In this document: in pieces, positions 1-8,528 of the stretch
How positions within the stretch are numbered: position 1 is the first letter of the stretch
How the letters are laid out: each line of letters opens with the position of its first letter
Source: Novosphingobium sp. CECT 9465
Lineage (GTDB): Bacteria > Pseudomonadota > Alphaproteobacteria > Sphingomonadales > Sphingomonadaceae
Assembly (NCBI RefSeq): GCF_920987055.1
Contig: NZ_CAKLBX010000001.1
Span: forward strand, 1,288,501-1,352,500
Reading direction: 5' to 3'
DNA length: 64,000 bases
Made by a program: the position numbers and the translations under genes
The notes under the pieces: generated by a model
What the model saw: the letters and a program-made list of their open reading frames with translations, nothing else
Told to the model about the DNA's origin: nothing
The model's database searches: none

Positions 1-2
1 TC

Positions 3-578
3 TTCACCGGCACCGGCTTCTTCCTTGCCAACGCGGGCAAGCAATCGGCGTTCGGCATCGAATTTGACGGTTCGGTCCGTCCGGTCGAGGAGCTGACGCT
101 ATCAGTGGCGATGACCTATCTCGATCCCAAGTATGACGAGTTTCAGCTTTCGGCCTTCGGTGATCTCAGCGGGTCGCGTCCGGCCGGTGTCTCGCCGCTT
201 TCGACCACGCTGGCGCTGGATTACAATCAGCCGGTCGGTGGCGGCAACCGCGTCATCCTGCACCTCGATTATCACTATGAAGCGCCGTTCCAGCTGGTCG
301 AAGGCCTGCCCAATCTGATCTTCCGCAATCCCGATGGCACAGCCAACGTCAGCCAGGCACTTGCTGCGGCGCGTGAATTCAAGCAGGAAATCAACGATGT
401 GAACGCATCGCTGACTTTCGCCATGGAAAATGGCCTGTCGCTCTCGGTCTGGGGCCGCAACCTGCTCGACAACCGCAACCTCCTCCAGATATTCGACAGC
501 CCCGCCCAGCAAGGCTCGCTCTCTGGCTACCCGAACCAGCCGCGCACTTATGGCGTTTCGGCCCGGTTCCAGTTCTGA
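3..578 (+). CDS. TonB-dependent receptor, C-terminal part (5' truncated by window edge)
   Basis: The reading frame is open from the first bases and ends in an aromatic FQF terminus, as expected of an outer-membrane beta-barrel. Visible motifs are a repeated pattern of alternating polar and aromatic strands, a GIEFDGSVRPVEEL stretch typical of the last third of TonB receptors (strand followed by an extracellular loop), and VWGRNLLDNR near the end, a signature of the final strands. About 190 residues are present; full receptors are 700-900. The substrate cannot be told from this end. A terminator hairpin follows at 607. Confidence 0.88.
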   Translation, partial: FTGTGFFLANAGKQSAFGIEFDGSVRPVEELTLSVAMTYLDPKYDEFQLSAFGDLSGSRPAGVSPLSTTLALDYNQPVGGGNRVILHLDYHYEAPFQLVEGLPNLIFRNPDGTANVSQALAAAREFKQEINDVNASLTFAMENGLSLSVWGRNLLDNRNLLQIFDSPAQQGSLSGYPNQPRTYGVSARFQF

Positions 579-606
579 TTGCGCATACTCACCGTTTCGG
601 AGGGAG

Positions 607-630
607 AAGGGGGCTTCACGGCCCCTTTTT
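607..630 (+). terminator. Rho-independent terminator after the TonB receptor
   Basis: AAGGGGGC, a short TTCAC loop, then GGCCCC running directly into TTTTT. It lies 29 bases after the receptor stop codon and separates it from the DUF805 pair. Confidence 0.75.
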
Positions 631-717
631 CTTGCCGTCGACGCTTGCAGGAGAAACCAATTCGTGGTCCCTTCTGCAACTTCGCGTGACATACGCGGCA
701 CTACAAGGGGGAATGAA

Positions 718-1134
718 ATGGAATGGATGCTGATGCCGTATCGGCGTTATGCCGATTTTTCCGGGCGCTCGCGGCGCAAGGAATACTGGATGTTCGTGCT
801 GTTCACTTTCCTTGTCGTGGCGGTATCCATGATCCTGATGTTTGCCGGTGGCATGAATCTTGATGAAGAAGGACAATCGCAGCCCGGAGCGTTGTTCTGG
901 CTCGGCGCGGCGATCCTTGGAATATGGGGAATCGGCACTTTTATTCCATCAATCGCGGTGCAGGTGCGACGCTTTCACGATCAGGACAAGTCGGGTTGGA
1001 TGGTCCTTTTGGGCCTCATCCCGTATGTAGGCAGCCTGATCGTATTCATCTTCATGTGCATTGAAGGTACGCGCGGCTCAAACCGTTTCGGCCCGGACCC
1101 GAAGAACCCGACCGACGCCGACGTGTTCGGCTGA
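718..1134 (+). CDS. DUF805 family inner-membrane protein (first of a tandem pair)
   Basis: 138 residues. The start is the ATG after an AAGGGGGA ribosome-binding site; it gives the family N-terminus MEWMLMPYRRYADFSGRS. The open frame extends further upstream but without family similarity. Family features visible are FSGRSRRKEYW near residue 17, three or four hydrophobic segments, the VRRFHDQDKSGW motif around residue 85, and the C-terminal EGTRGSNRFGPDPKNP signature. DUF805 proteins are small membrane proteins of unknown function (YhaH/YhaI-like). The next gene is a paralogue 18 bases downstream, so the two are probably co-transcribed. Confidence 0.9.
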   Translation: MEWMLMPYRRYADFSGRSRRKEYWMFVLFTFLVVAVSMILMFAGGMNLDEEGQSQPGALFWLGAAILGIWGIGTFIPSIAVQVRRFHDQDKSGWMVLLGLIPYVGSLIVFIFMCIEGTRGSNRFGPDPKNPTDADVFG

Positions 1135-1152
1135 TCTGTTCCGAGGTCTGCC

Positions 1153-1569
1153 ATGAACTGGATGATCCTGCCCTATCGCCGCTATGCCGAATTTTCGGGG
1201 CGATCGCGCCGTCGCGAATACTGGAGCTTCGCGCTGTTCTATTTCATCGCGATGATCGTGCTGAACGCGCTGTTCGGGACGAATGATCTGGAAAGCGGCA
1301 ATGGCGCGTTCGTCTATGGCAGTCGGCTCGTAGGCGCGGGCGGGTGGATCGGTGGATTGTTCTGGCTGGTCAGCATCGTGCCGGGTCTCGCCGTATCAAT
1401 CCGTCGGCTGCACGATCAGGACCGTACAGGCTGGCTCCTGCTGCTGTGGCTGATCCCGTTCTTCGGCTGGTTCGCGCTTTTCGTGCTGATGTGCCTCGAT
1501 GGCACACGCGGCCCTAACCGCTTCGGACCGGACCCGAAGAACCCGACGCCGGTGGACGTGTTTCGCTGA
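1153..1569 (+). CDS. DUF805 family inner-membrane protein (second of a tandem pair)
   Basis: 138 residues, the same length as its upstream neighbour. It has the same blocks: MILPYRRYAEFSGRSRRREYW, IRRLHDQDRTGW, and LDGTRGPNRFGPDPKNP at the C-terminus. The central hydrophobic segments differ more, so this is an older tandem duplication rather than a recent copy. Function is unknown for the family. The gene converges on the ABC permease gene that ends at 1591, leaving only about 20 bases between the two stops. Confidence 0.9.
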   Translation: MNWMILPYRRYAEFSGRSRRREYWSFALFYFIAMIVLNALFGTNDLESGNGAFVYGSRLVGAGGWIGGLFWLVSIVPGLAVSIRRLHDQDRTGWLLLLWLIPFFGWFALFVLMCLDGTRGPNRFGPDPKNPTPVDVFR

Positions 1570-1590
1570 GGGCTGGGGTGGGCACTTTTC

Positions 1591-4146
1591 TTACAATTCC
1601 CGCAGCACTTGCGCGGGCCTTGTCCGCAGTACACCCAGCGATCCTGCCACTGCCAGCACCATGACCAGCACCACGCCGCCGCCCAGTACGCCAAGGATGC
1701 GTGGCCAGTCGGGTAGCCAGTCGAATTCGAACAGCCAAACGATAACGCCATAGGCAATGCCCGTGCCGAGGATGAGCGCCACACCCGCCAGCAGCGCGCT
1801 CAGCAACCCATATTCCGCCAGCAGCAGCACCAGCAACTGGCGGCGGCTTGCGCCCAGAACGCGCAGGATCGTGTTGTCATAAGTCTTGCGTTCGCGCGCG
1901 GCGGCTATCGCGCCTGCCAGCACGGCCATGCCCGCCAGGATCGCCACGCTGGCAGCCGCAAGGATCGCGGTGCCCATCTGTGAGAGGATTTCGCGCGCCT
2001 GCCCCAGCACAGGCCCGATTTCTACCACGGAACTTGACGGCAGCGCCTTGACCAGCCCGGACAGGATCGCGCGGCGCACTTGCGGGGTCTTGGCATTGGC
2101 GGGCAGGCTGATCGTGGCGGCAAGGTTGTGCGGAGCATCGGCGATGGCATTGGGGCTGAACACCAGCACATAGTTGAAGCCCATGTTCTCCCAGTCGATC
2201 CGCCGGAACGAGGCGATCCTTGCGCTGCGCTCCACCCCCAGGATCGACACCGCAATCCGGTCACCCAGCCTAAGGCCCAATGCCTCGCGCAAGTCATCGT
2301 CCACCGAAACCAGCGGCTCGCCCGTGTAGTCTGGCGTCCACCATGCACCTGCGGTCAGCACATTGCCTTCGGGCAGTGCATCGGCATAAGTCAGCCCACG
2401 ATCCCCGCGCAGGGGCCAGGCGTTTTCGGGAATCTGCTTGAGATTGGCCACGCGTGTCATCGCTTGCGCCGGGCCATAGCCGACGATGGTGCCGCGCAGG
2501 GCAGGCACGGTGCGGACATCGGCGGCGGGGGCGGCGCGCTTCACGATGCCGTTGAACGCATCCAGCCGGTCACGCGGCAGATCGAGCACGAAATAATCCG
2601 GTGCGCGATTGGGCACACGCGCCACAATGTTGCCGTCAAGGCTGGTCTGCACACCCGCCAGCAGCACGAACGCGGCCAGCCCGAAGCCCAGCGCCACGAC
2701 CAGTGCCGAAGTCTGTGCGCCGGGGCGGTGGAGGTTGGCCAGCGCCATCCGCGCGATGGCGCCCTTCGGCCGGGGCATCCGCGCGGCAACTGCGGTCAAT
2801 CCGCGCCCCATCGCGGTGAGCAGGACGAACAGCACTGCCGCTCCGCCCAGAAATCCCGCCGCCAGCAACGGTTGCGGCGCGGTGACAATCGCCAGCGCGG
2901 CGATCCCGGCAAGGCCAAGCCCCACCGGCAGCACCACTGCGCGCCATTGCGAGGCCAGCGGATTGACCCGCGCGCGCATCAGCGCCATCGCCGGAAAATC
3001 GCGCGCCCGCACCAATGGCGGCGCGGCAAAGGTCAGCGCGATCAGCGCGCCATAGGCCGCCGCAATCGCCAGCGCGCGCGCGTCGATCACCAGCCCCGGT
3101 TCAATGGGCAGGAGGCCCTGCAATGCCTTGCCGAGCAAGGGCGTGACGCTGACCCCGGCGACAAGTCCGGCAAGGATCGCCAGTGAGGACGCGGCGGAAA
3201 GCTGCATCAGGTATATCCGCGCGATATCTCCGCTGGAGGCACCGAGAATCTTGAGCGTGGCAATGCTGCCGCGCCGCGCCTCAAGGTACGAATTGACGCC
3301 GTTGCCGATGCCGATCCCGGCAATCGCCAGTGCCGCCAGCGCGACCAGCACAAGGAACTGCCCCATCCGCGATACGAAGCGATCCAGCCCCGGCGAGGCT
3401 TTCTCGCGGGTACGCACTTCATAACCGGCGAGCGGGAATTTCGCCTTCACGCTCTCACCCAGCGCCACCGGATCGGCATTGGCTGGCAATTTGACGCGCA
3501 GCTTCGTGCGGACCATCGATCCCGGCTGCACCAGCCCGGAGGCATCGAGCGCTGCCTTGCCGATGATTACCGTGGGGCCAAGCGAGAAGCCCTCGGCCAG
3601 CCGGTCAGGCTCGCTGCCGATCACGCCGCCGACCGTGAGCACGGCCTTGCCCACTTGCAGCCGGTCGCCCACTTTCACGTCAAGCCGATCGGCCACGCCC
3701 GGCGCGATCCATGCGGTCAGGCCCTGCGGTGCGCCAGCCGTCCTGCCGCCGGCCAGCGTGAAGTGTCCGTAAAGCGGCCATTTATTGTCAACAGCCTTGA
3801 GTTCAACCGGCGTTGCTCGCGCTTCCGCGCCCGGCACGGTCGCCATCGCCTGCAACCGCGCACCTTCCGATAGATTGCCCATTGCGGCAATCGCAGTGCG
3901 CTCATCCGCCGAGGGTTGCCGCGCCGCCAGCGTGAATTCCAGGTCCGCACCCAGCATCTCGCGGCCGCGGGTAGCGAGTTCGCGCTCGATCGCGCCGGTC
4001 AGGGTGCCGATGGCCGATAGTGCCGCCGTGCCCAGTACCAGGCATACCAGCAACAGCCGCAAGCCTTTGAATCGCCAGTCGAGACCGCGCCGGGCCAGTG
4101 CCCAGGCGGCGCCCCATGAAAGATTCACGATCCGGTGTCCGTGCAA
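1591..4146 (-). CDS. FtsX-like ABC transporter permease (YbbP-type), 851 aa
   Basis: Large permease of the MacB/FtsX superfamily. It has an N-terminal transmembrane segment (about residues 29-50), a long periplasmic region, a first FtsX block with GNGVNSYLEARRGSIATLKI and the GAS motif, a central hydrophobic region, a second periplasmic domain, and a C-terminal FtsX block with RERKTYDNTILRVLGASRR. Two FtsX repeats in one polypeptide of about 800 residues match the E. coli YbbP layout. The start overlaps the end of the ATPase gene by 22 bases, so the two are translationally linked. The likely role is ATP-driven extraction or export of a lipid or lipophilic substrate at the inner membrane; the substrate is unknown. 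Confidence 0.88.
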   Translation of the reverse strand: MHGHRIVNLSWGAAWALARRGLDWRFKGLRLLLVCLVLGTAALSAIGTLTGAIERELATRGREMLGADLEFTLAARQPSADERTAIAAMGNLSEGARLQAMATVPGAEARATPVELKAVDNKWPLYGHFTLAGGRTAGAPQGLTAWIAPGVADRLDVKVGDRLQVGKAVLTVGGVIGSEPDRLAEGFSLGPTVIIGKAALDASGLVQPGSMVRTKLRVKLPANADPVALGESVKAKFPLAGYEVRTREKASPGLDRFVSRMGQFLVLVALAALAIAGIGIGNGVNSYLEARRGSIATLKILGASSGDIARIYLMQLSAASSLAILAGLVAGVSVTPLLGKALQGLLPIEPGLVIDARALAIAAAYGALIALTFAAPPLVRARDFPAMALMRARVNPLASQWRAVVLPVGLGLAGIAALAIVTAPQPLLAAGFLGGAAVLFVLLTAMGRGLTAVAARMPRPKGAIARMALANLHRPGAQTSALVVALGFGLAAFVLLAGVQTSLDGNIVARVPNRAPDYFVLDLPRDRLDAFNGIVKRAAPAADVRTVPALRGTIVGYGPAQAMTRVANLKQIPENAWPLRGDRGLTYADALPEGNVLTAGAWWTPDYTGEPLVSVDDDLREALGLRLGDRIAVSILGVERSARIASFRRIDWENMGFNYVLVFSPNAIADAPHNLAATISLPANAKTPQVRRAILSGLVKALPSSSVVEIGPVLGQAREILSQMGTAILAAASVAILAGMAVLAGAIAAARERKTYDNTILRVLGASRRQLLVLLLAEYGLLSALLAGVALILGTGIAYGVIVWLFEFDWLPDWPRILGVLGGGVVLVMVLAVAGSLGVLRTRPAQVLREL

Positions 4147-4829
4147 CTGTCGGAGGCGATCTGCCCGTCTGCCAGCCGCACGATCCGTCCGCAGCGCGCG
4201 GCAAGCCGCTCGTCGTGGGTTACCATGATGAAAGTCGCGCCCGCTTCGGCAGCGCGGGCAAACAGCAGGTCGGCCACCGCCTCGCCATTGGTGTGATCGA
4301 GGTTGCCGGTCGGTTCATCGGCAAACAGGATGGCGGGTTTGGGCGCAAGCGCGCGGGCGATGGCAACGCGTTGCTGTTCCCCGCCCGAAAGCTGCGCGGG
4401 ATAGTGATGCAGGCGGTGGCCGAGGCCGACCGCAACCAGTTCGGCTTCGGCCCGCGCCATCGCATCGGGCATGCTGGCCAGTTCGAGGGGAGTGGCGACG
4501 TTTTCCAGCGCGGTCATCGTTGGCAGCAGGTGGAACGCCTGCAGCACTATCCCGATGCGTCCGCGCCGAGCGGCGGCAAGGCCGTCTTCATCCAGCACGG
4601 TGAAGTCCGCGCCCGCCACCATCAGCGCGCCGCCGCTTGCCCGCTCAAGCCCGGACAGGATCGCCAGGAGCGATGATTTGCCGCAGCCGGACGGTCCGAG
4701 CAGGGCCAGCGTCTCACCCGCGTTCACATGCAGATCGATGCCGCGCAGGATTTCCACCCTTGCATCGCCGTTGCCGAGCGAGAGGGTGAGGGCGGAGGCG
4801 GCGATAACTTGGGGGAGGGTGCTTGTCAC
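4125..4829 (-). CDS. ABC transporter ATP-binding protein (YbbA/LolD-type)
   Basis: 234 residues from a GTG start preceded by TGAGG. An in-frame ATG 36 bases further out would add 12 poorly conserved residues. Walker [10 protein letters not shown], signature [15 protein letters not shown], Walker [13 protein letters not shown] and the H-loop histidine in VTHDE are all present, so it should be active. It is the partner of the FtsX-like permease with which its 3' end overlaps. With the divergent esterase it reproduces the ybbAP-tesA gene neighbourhood known from proteobacteria. Confidence 0.9.
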   Translation of the reverse strand: MTSTLPQVIAASALTLSLGNGDARVEILRGIDLHVNAGETLALLGPSGCGKSSLLAILSGLERASGGALMVAGADFTVLDEDGLAAARRGRIGIVLQAFHLLPTMTALENVATPLELASMPDAMARAEAELVAVGLGHRLHHYPAQLSGGEQQRVAIARALAPKPAILFADEPTGNLDHTNGEAVADLLFARAAEAGATFIMVTHDERLAARCGRIVRLADGQIASDSCTDTGS

Positions 4830-4897
4830 GGGCCTCAGGTGGCATAGATTGGTTGCATGGCGCAACCGGCACTTGGGGACGCGCCCGTGGAGTTACA

Positions 4898-5578
4898 ATG
4901 CGCTACGCATTCCTTGCCGCCGCCTTTCTTGTTGCCGCCTGTTCTGCCGAAAAGGCACCTGATCCCGCGCCTGTAGCGTCGCAGGTGGCAGCGCCCGTGC
5001 CTGCAAGCGCACCTGTGATCCTAGCTTTCGGGGACAGCCTTTATGCGGGTTATCAATTGAATCCCGGCGAGGGTTATCCGCCGCGTCTCGAAGCGGCGCT
5101 GAATGCTGCCGGAACTCCTGCACGCGTGGTGAATGCTGGCGTTTCTGGCGATACCACGGCGGCGGCGCTGCAGCGGCTGGCCTTCACACTGGACAATCAG
5201 CCCGTGCAGCCGGCGCTGGCGCTGGTCGGGTTGGGCGGAAACGACATGTTGCGCGGTCTTCCGCCTGAGGAGACGCGCGAGAACCTTGATGCGATCCTGA
5301 CCGAGTTCGACAAGCGGAAGATTCCCGTAGTGCTTACCGGGATGCTGGCCGCGCCGAATCTGGGCGAGGAATATACGTCGAAATTCAACCCTATATGGCC
5401 CGAACTTGCGAAGAAGCACAAAGCGGGGCTGGTTCCGTTCTTCCTTGCCCCGGCGCTCGGCAACAAGGAATTGATGCTTCAGGACAACATCCACCCGAAC
5501 GCGCAGGGCGTGGACCGGATCGTTGCGGCTACGCAGGCTCAGGTCGCCGAGGCGTTGAAGGTGGCGATGGAAAACTGA
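4898..5578 (+). CDS. SGNH-family arylesterase / lysophospholipase (TesA-like), predicted lipoprotein
   Basis: 226 residues from the ATG giving MRYAFLAAAFLVAAC, a lipoprotein signal peptide with a VAAC lipobox; a longer upstream frame lacks such a start. SGNH blocks are complete: FGDSLYAGY (Ser), GVSGDTT (Gly), GLGGNDMLRG (Asn) and DNIHPNAQG (Asp-His). The E. coli homologue TesA is a periplasmic thioesterase/lysophospholipase I/arylesterase. The gene is divergent from the YbbAP-type exporter with 68 bases between starts, a conserved pairing suggesting shared work on membrane lipids or hydrophobic esters. Confidence 0.92.
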   Translation: MRYAFLAAAFLVAACSAEKAPDPAPVASQVAAPVPASAPVILAFGDSLYAGYQLNPGEGYPPRLEAALNAAGTPARVVNAGVSGDTTAAALQRLAFTLDNQPVQPALALVGLGGNDMLRGLPPEETRENLDAILTEFDKRKIPVVLTGMLAAPNLGEEYTSKFNPIWPELAKKHKAGLVPFFLAPALGNKELMLQDNIHPNAQGVDRIVAATQAQVAEALKVAMEN

Positions 5579-5605
5579 CGAACCTTCGTTCACCACGAAC
5601 GGGAT

Positions 5606-6679
5606 TCAGGTTCTTTCCACAATCCCGTCAGCTACCGTCCAAACTGCGCTGGCGTTTACAATGTCCGCAAACGGCGCGATTTCGGTGCCGGTCATCCACA
5701 CTTGCGCGCCCGATTGCGCCAGCCGCTCGAACAGCGCCGCGCGTCGCACCGGATCGAGGTGTGCGGCGATTTCATCGAGCAGGAGCAGGCGTGGCCGCTC
5801 GCCCGCAGTCAGCCCGGCATGGGCGAGCACGATGGCGATCAGCATCGCCTTCTGCTCCCCGGTCGAACAATCGGCGGCCGGCGCGTTCTTGGTGGCGAGC
5901 GTGACCGAAAGATCATCGCGATGCGGGCCGATGAGCGAGCGGCCGGCGGCGCGATCCCTGCGGCGGCCCTCGCGCAACATTGCGCGCAGGGCATCGGCTT
6001 CCAGCGGCACTTCGCTGGCGTAATGCAGCAGGGGCCGCGCAAACGGCTGTTCCGGCACGCTTTCGAGTGCCTGGCCAAGGTCCGCCACCAGTGCGGCGCG
6101 CGATGCCGCCATCACTGCGCCCGCCTCGGCCATCTGCGTCTCGATCCCGTCGAGCCACACCGGGTCCGGCTCCTGTCCTTCGCCCAGCAGGCGGTTGCGT
6201 TCGCGCAGCGCGGTTTCATAGCGGGTCGCGGTGCGCGCGTGGCCCGGTTCGCGCGCCAGTACCAGCCGATCCAGGAATCGCCGCCGCGATCCCGCGCTTT
6301 CGGCAAACAGGCGGTCCATGGCGGGGGTCAACCAGGTGATCGAGAGCCATTCGGCCAGCCGCGCCGCCGGACCTTCCGCGCCGTTGATCCGCACTGAACG
6401 CCGACCCGGTGTTTGCGGATCGGTGGCCGTGCCGATCTGCACCGCGCCGTCCTCCATATCCGCTGCCACGGCAAAGCCGCCGGTGCCGTCGCGCCCGGCC
6501 ATCTCAGCCGGTTGCGCGCGTCTCAAGCCCCGTCCCGGCGCGAGCAGGCTGATCGCCTCCAGCACATTGGTCTTGCCCGCGCCATTATCGCCGACCAGCA
6601 CATTGAACGCGCGCATGCCTTCAAGCCGCGTGGCGGCATGATTGCGAAAGTGGCGCAAGGTCAGACGGGTGAGGGACAT
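5606..6679 (-). CDS. recF: DNA replication and repair protein RecF
   Basis: 357 residues, normal length. It begins MSLTRLTLRHFRNH, followed by Walker A GDNGAGKTN. The C-terminal signature/Walker B region reads LLLLDEIAAHLDP, typical of RecF, with the RecF-like STGEQKAMLIAIVLAHA just before. It is an SMC-like ATPase that loads RecA at single-strand gaps with RecO and RecR. Here it is not next to dnaA/dnaN/gyrB. It converges on the esterase, with 27 bases between them. Confidence 0.95.
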   Translation of the reverse strand: MSLTRLTLRHFRNHAATRLEGMRAFNVLVGDNGAGKTNVLEAISLLAPGRGLRRAQPAEMAGRDGTGGFAVAADMEDGAVQIGTATDPQTPGRRSVRINGAEGPAARLAEWLSITWLTPAMDRLFAESAGSRRRFLDRLVLAREPGHARTATRYETALRERNRLLGEGQEPDPVWLDGIETQMAEAGAVMAASRAALVADLGQALESVPEQPFARPLLHYASEVPLEADALRAMLREGRRRDRAAGRSLIGPHRDDLSVTLATKNAPAADCSTGEQKAMLIAIVLAHAGLTAGERPRLLLLDEIAAHLDPVRRAALFERLAQSGAQVWMTGTEIAPFADIVNASAVWTVADGIVERT

Positions 6680-6721
6680 CGGTTCGTGGCGTTAGGAGGT
6701 TTGATCGCCGGTGAAAAGCAG

Positions 6722-6750
6722 CCTCATCCCGGACTTGATCCGGGGTGAGG
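6722..6750. repeat. Dispersed palindromic repeat (TCATCCCGGA type)
   Basis: CCTCATCCCGGA, a short spacer, then TCCGGGGTGAGG: near-perfect inverted arms. A related copy sits at 37433. It lies between the recF start and the end of the small membrane gene read toward it, so it may also stop transcription from the pspF unit. Palindromes of this type are frequent between genes in sphingomonad genomes. Confidence 0.7.
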
Positions 6751-6759
6751 TTTTCGCTT

Positions 6760-6987
6760 TCAGGCCGCGTGTCGCCGCGCGATCCTGAACGTGGTGATCA
6801 GGATGTACACGAACGGCACCGGAATGGTGAACGCGATGGCGGGCCGCTGCCAGTATTGCGCCGCCAGCACCAGAATGCCAAAGCAGGCAAACACGGCAAG
6901 CACCGCACCGAACATGAGCGCCAGCGCCTTCCAGTGAACCGGAACATAGCTCCACAGCCATTTGCGGAACCAGATTTCGCGCTCCAT
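6760..6987 (-). CDS. Small two-TM membrane protein coupled to pspF
   Basis: 75 residues with two hydrophobic segments (about residues 20-43 and 50-66), a basic N-terminus rich in Trp (WFRKWLW) and a basic tail RIARRHAA. Its ATG overlaps the pspF stop codon by one base (TGATG on the minus strand), so translation is probably coupled. I do not recognise the family. The position suggests a membrane component or sensor accessory of the phage-shock response, which is inference from context only. Confidence 0.7.
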   Translation of the reverse strand: MEREIWFRKWLWSYVPVHWKALALMFGAVLAVFACFGILVLAAQYWQRPAIAFTIPVPFVYILITTFRIARRHAA

Positions 6988-8012
6988 CAGCCTGCTCCCC
7001 GGTCCATCAATCCGTGCTTCTTCATGCAGTGCCGCAACTGGTCATAGCTGAGGCCGAGTGCTTTTGCGGTCTGGCGCTGGTTGAAGCGGTTGCGACCGAG
7101 GTGATGTTCGACAATCGCGCGTTCGTGGGCCTCCACGGCGCTGCGCAAGTCGGTTACCCCGTCAAGATCGGGCGCGGCCGGCGCGCGCCCATGGGCAGCG
7201 GTGTCCGGTTCAGGCGCGCGTGGGGGCGAAACCGGCTTCCACGCGCTTTCGAACGGATCGAACTGAACGCTGGCGATGGGCTGGGTCCAGTCATCCCAGC
7301 GATAGACCGCGCGTTCCACCACGTTGCGCAATTCGCGCACGTTGCCGGGCCACAGGTACTCCTCAAGGGCCTTTTGTGTCGGAGGCGCAAATCCCGGCCA
7401 GGTGTCCCAGTGCAGTTCTGCGGCCATGCGCCGCCCGAAATAGTCCGCCAGCACTGCAACGTCTCCCTCGCGCACACGGAGCGGGGGCAGGGTGATCACT
7501 TCGAAGCTCAGCCGGTCGAGCAGGTCCGGGCGGAAGCGGCCCTGCTCCGCCATTTTCGGCAGATCCTCGTTGGTGGCCGCCACGATGCGCACGTCCACGC
7601 GTACCGGCTTGCTCGATCCGATCCGCGTGATCTCGCCATATTCGACCGCCCGCAGCAGGCGCTCCTGCGCGCCCATCGAAAGCGTACCCAGTTCGTCAAG
7701 GAACAGGGTGCCCTTGTCGGCTTCCTCGAACCGGCCTGTCCGGGCGCGGGTGGCGCCGGTAAAGGCGCCTGCTTCATGGCCGAACAATTCCGCTTCGATG
7801 AGTGTTTCGGGCAAGGCGGCGCAGTTCATCGTCACCAGCGGTTCCTGCCAGCGCGTGGACAGGCGATGAAGGCGTTCGGCGATCAGTTCCTTGCCGGTCC
7901 CGCGTTCCCCGATCACCAGCACCGGGCGGCGCATTGGCGCGGCGCGGCTGGCGCGTTCGACCGCGTCGAGGAACGCGCCCGATTGGCCCATGAACTGAAC
8001 TTCCCTATCCAT
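6987..8012 (-). CDS. pspF: Phage shock operon transcriptional activator PspF
   Basis: 341 residues from the ATG giving MDREVQFMGQS; in-frame starts exist 18 and 36 bases upstream, the former with a GGGA site. The sigma-54 AAA+ core is complete: Walker A GERGTGKE, the sigma-54 contact loop GAFTGA, Walker B LFLDELGTL, and the R-finger region RFRPDLLDRLSF. There is no N-terminal sensory domain, as in PspF, which is held inactive by PspA. The C-terminal Fis-type helix-turn-helix is at about residues 298-336 (RFNQRQTAKALGLSYDQLR). It is divergent from the psp operon, whose sigma-54 promoter lies in the shared intergenic region. Confidence 0.93.
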   Translation of the reverse strand: MDREVQFMGQSGAFLDAVERASRAAPMRRPVLVIGERGTGKELIAERLHRLSTRWQEPLVTMNCAALPETLIEAELFGHEAGAFTGATRARTGRFEEADKGTLFLDELGTLSMGAQERLLRAVEYGEITRIGSSKPVRVDVRIVAATNEDLPKMAEQGRFRPDLLDRLSFEVITLPPLRVREGDVAVLADYFGRRMAAELHWDTWPGFAPPTQKALEEYLWPGNVRELRNVVERAVYRWDDWTQPIASVQFDPFESAWKPVSPPRAPEPDTAAHGRAPAAPDLDGVTDLRSAVEAHERAIVEHHLGRNRFNQRQTAKALGLSYDQLRHCMKKHGLMDRGAG

Positions 8013-8112
8013 TCCCAACCAATAGCGCATTTTCCCAAGTGTCGGCAATATTTCCCACGGTTAAGGGTGGACCTTACCGCAAAATCATCGAAAATCCGGG
8101 CCTCTCGCAGTT

Positions 8113-8128
8113 TGGCACACCCCTTGCT
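8113..8128 (+). promoter_or_regulatory. Sigma-54 (-24/-12) promoter of the psp operon
   Basis: TGGCACACCCCTTGCT matches the consensus TGGCAC-N5-TTGCW at every defined base. It faces the psp genes and is divergent from pspF, the cognate sigma-54 activator. Transcription is expected to start near 8139, about 43 bases before the first gene. Confidence 0.92.
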
Positions 8129-8181
8129 GTACCATGAACAACCCCGGCACAATCGCCGGAGCACCCCGCCGAAAGGTCCGC

Positions 8182-8343
8182 ATGATGTACACCGCCCGCT
8201 TCTTTTCCACCCAGCTCGGACGCGCCAGCCTCGCCAGCATCGGTGCGATGGTGGTCCTGTGCTGCTTTGCGTTGACTCAACAGGTCGATGCGGTGCCCAG
8301 CGTCATGGCATCTTCGGCAGCCATCACCGGCGAACTTGCATGA
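8182..8343 (+). CDS. Small single-TM protein, first gene of the psp operon
   Basis: 53 residues. I chose the ATG after GAAAGG; an earlier in-frame ATG at 8134 would precede the predicted transcript start. One hydrophobic segment (about residues 18-34, ASIGAMVVLCCFALT) follows a short basic N-terminus, and the tail is small and polar. The stop overlaps an ATG at 8340 (ATGA) that is in frame with pspA, so translation downstream may be coupled. No family recognised. It is the first product of the sigma-54 psp transcript. Confidence 0.7.
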   Translation: MMYTARFFSTQLGRASLASIGAMVVLCCFALTQQVDAVPSVMASSAAITGELA

Positions 8344-8528
8344 CCGAGGACCTGACCCCGATCCGGCCTGAAAGGGCCGAGGGTGGCAGGACCACCCGCC
8401 TCGATGCGGAACTCGAACGGCTGCGCACGAATCCCGGCAGCAATTCCGGCCTTGGCAGCAATTTCGGCAACGCGGAGCGTTCGCGCTCGTCGCAATCCTT
8501 TTCGTCCTTCAACACCGGAGTGAACCTG

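Noticed and set aside
2080..3186. Open frame of 368 codons on the plus strand
   Set aside because: Antisense to the FtsX-like permease; Gln/His/Arg-rich shadow.
7014..8528. Extension of the pspA frame back through 1.5 kb
   Set aside because: It is antisense to pspF and precedes the sigma-54 promoter, so it cannot be part of the psp transcript; only the stretch after 8340 remains of interest.
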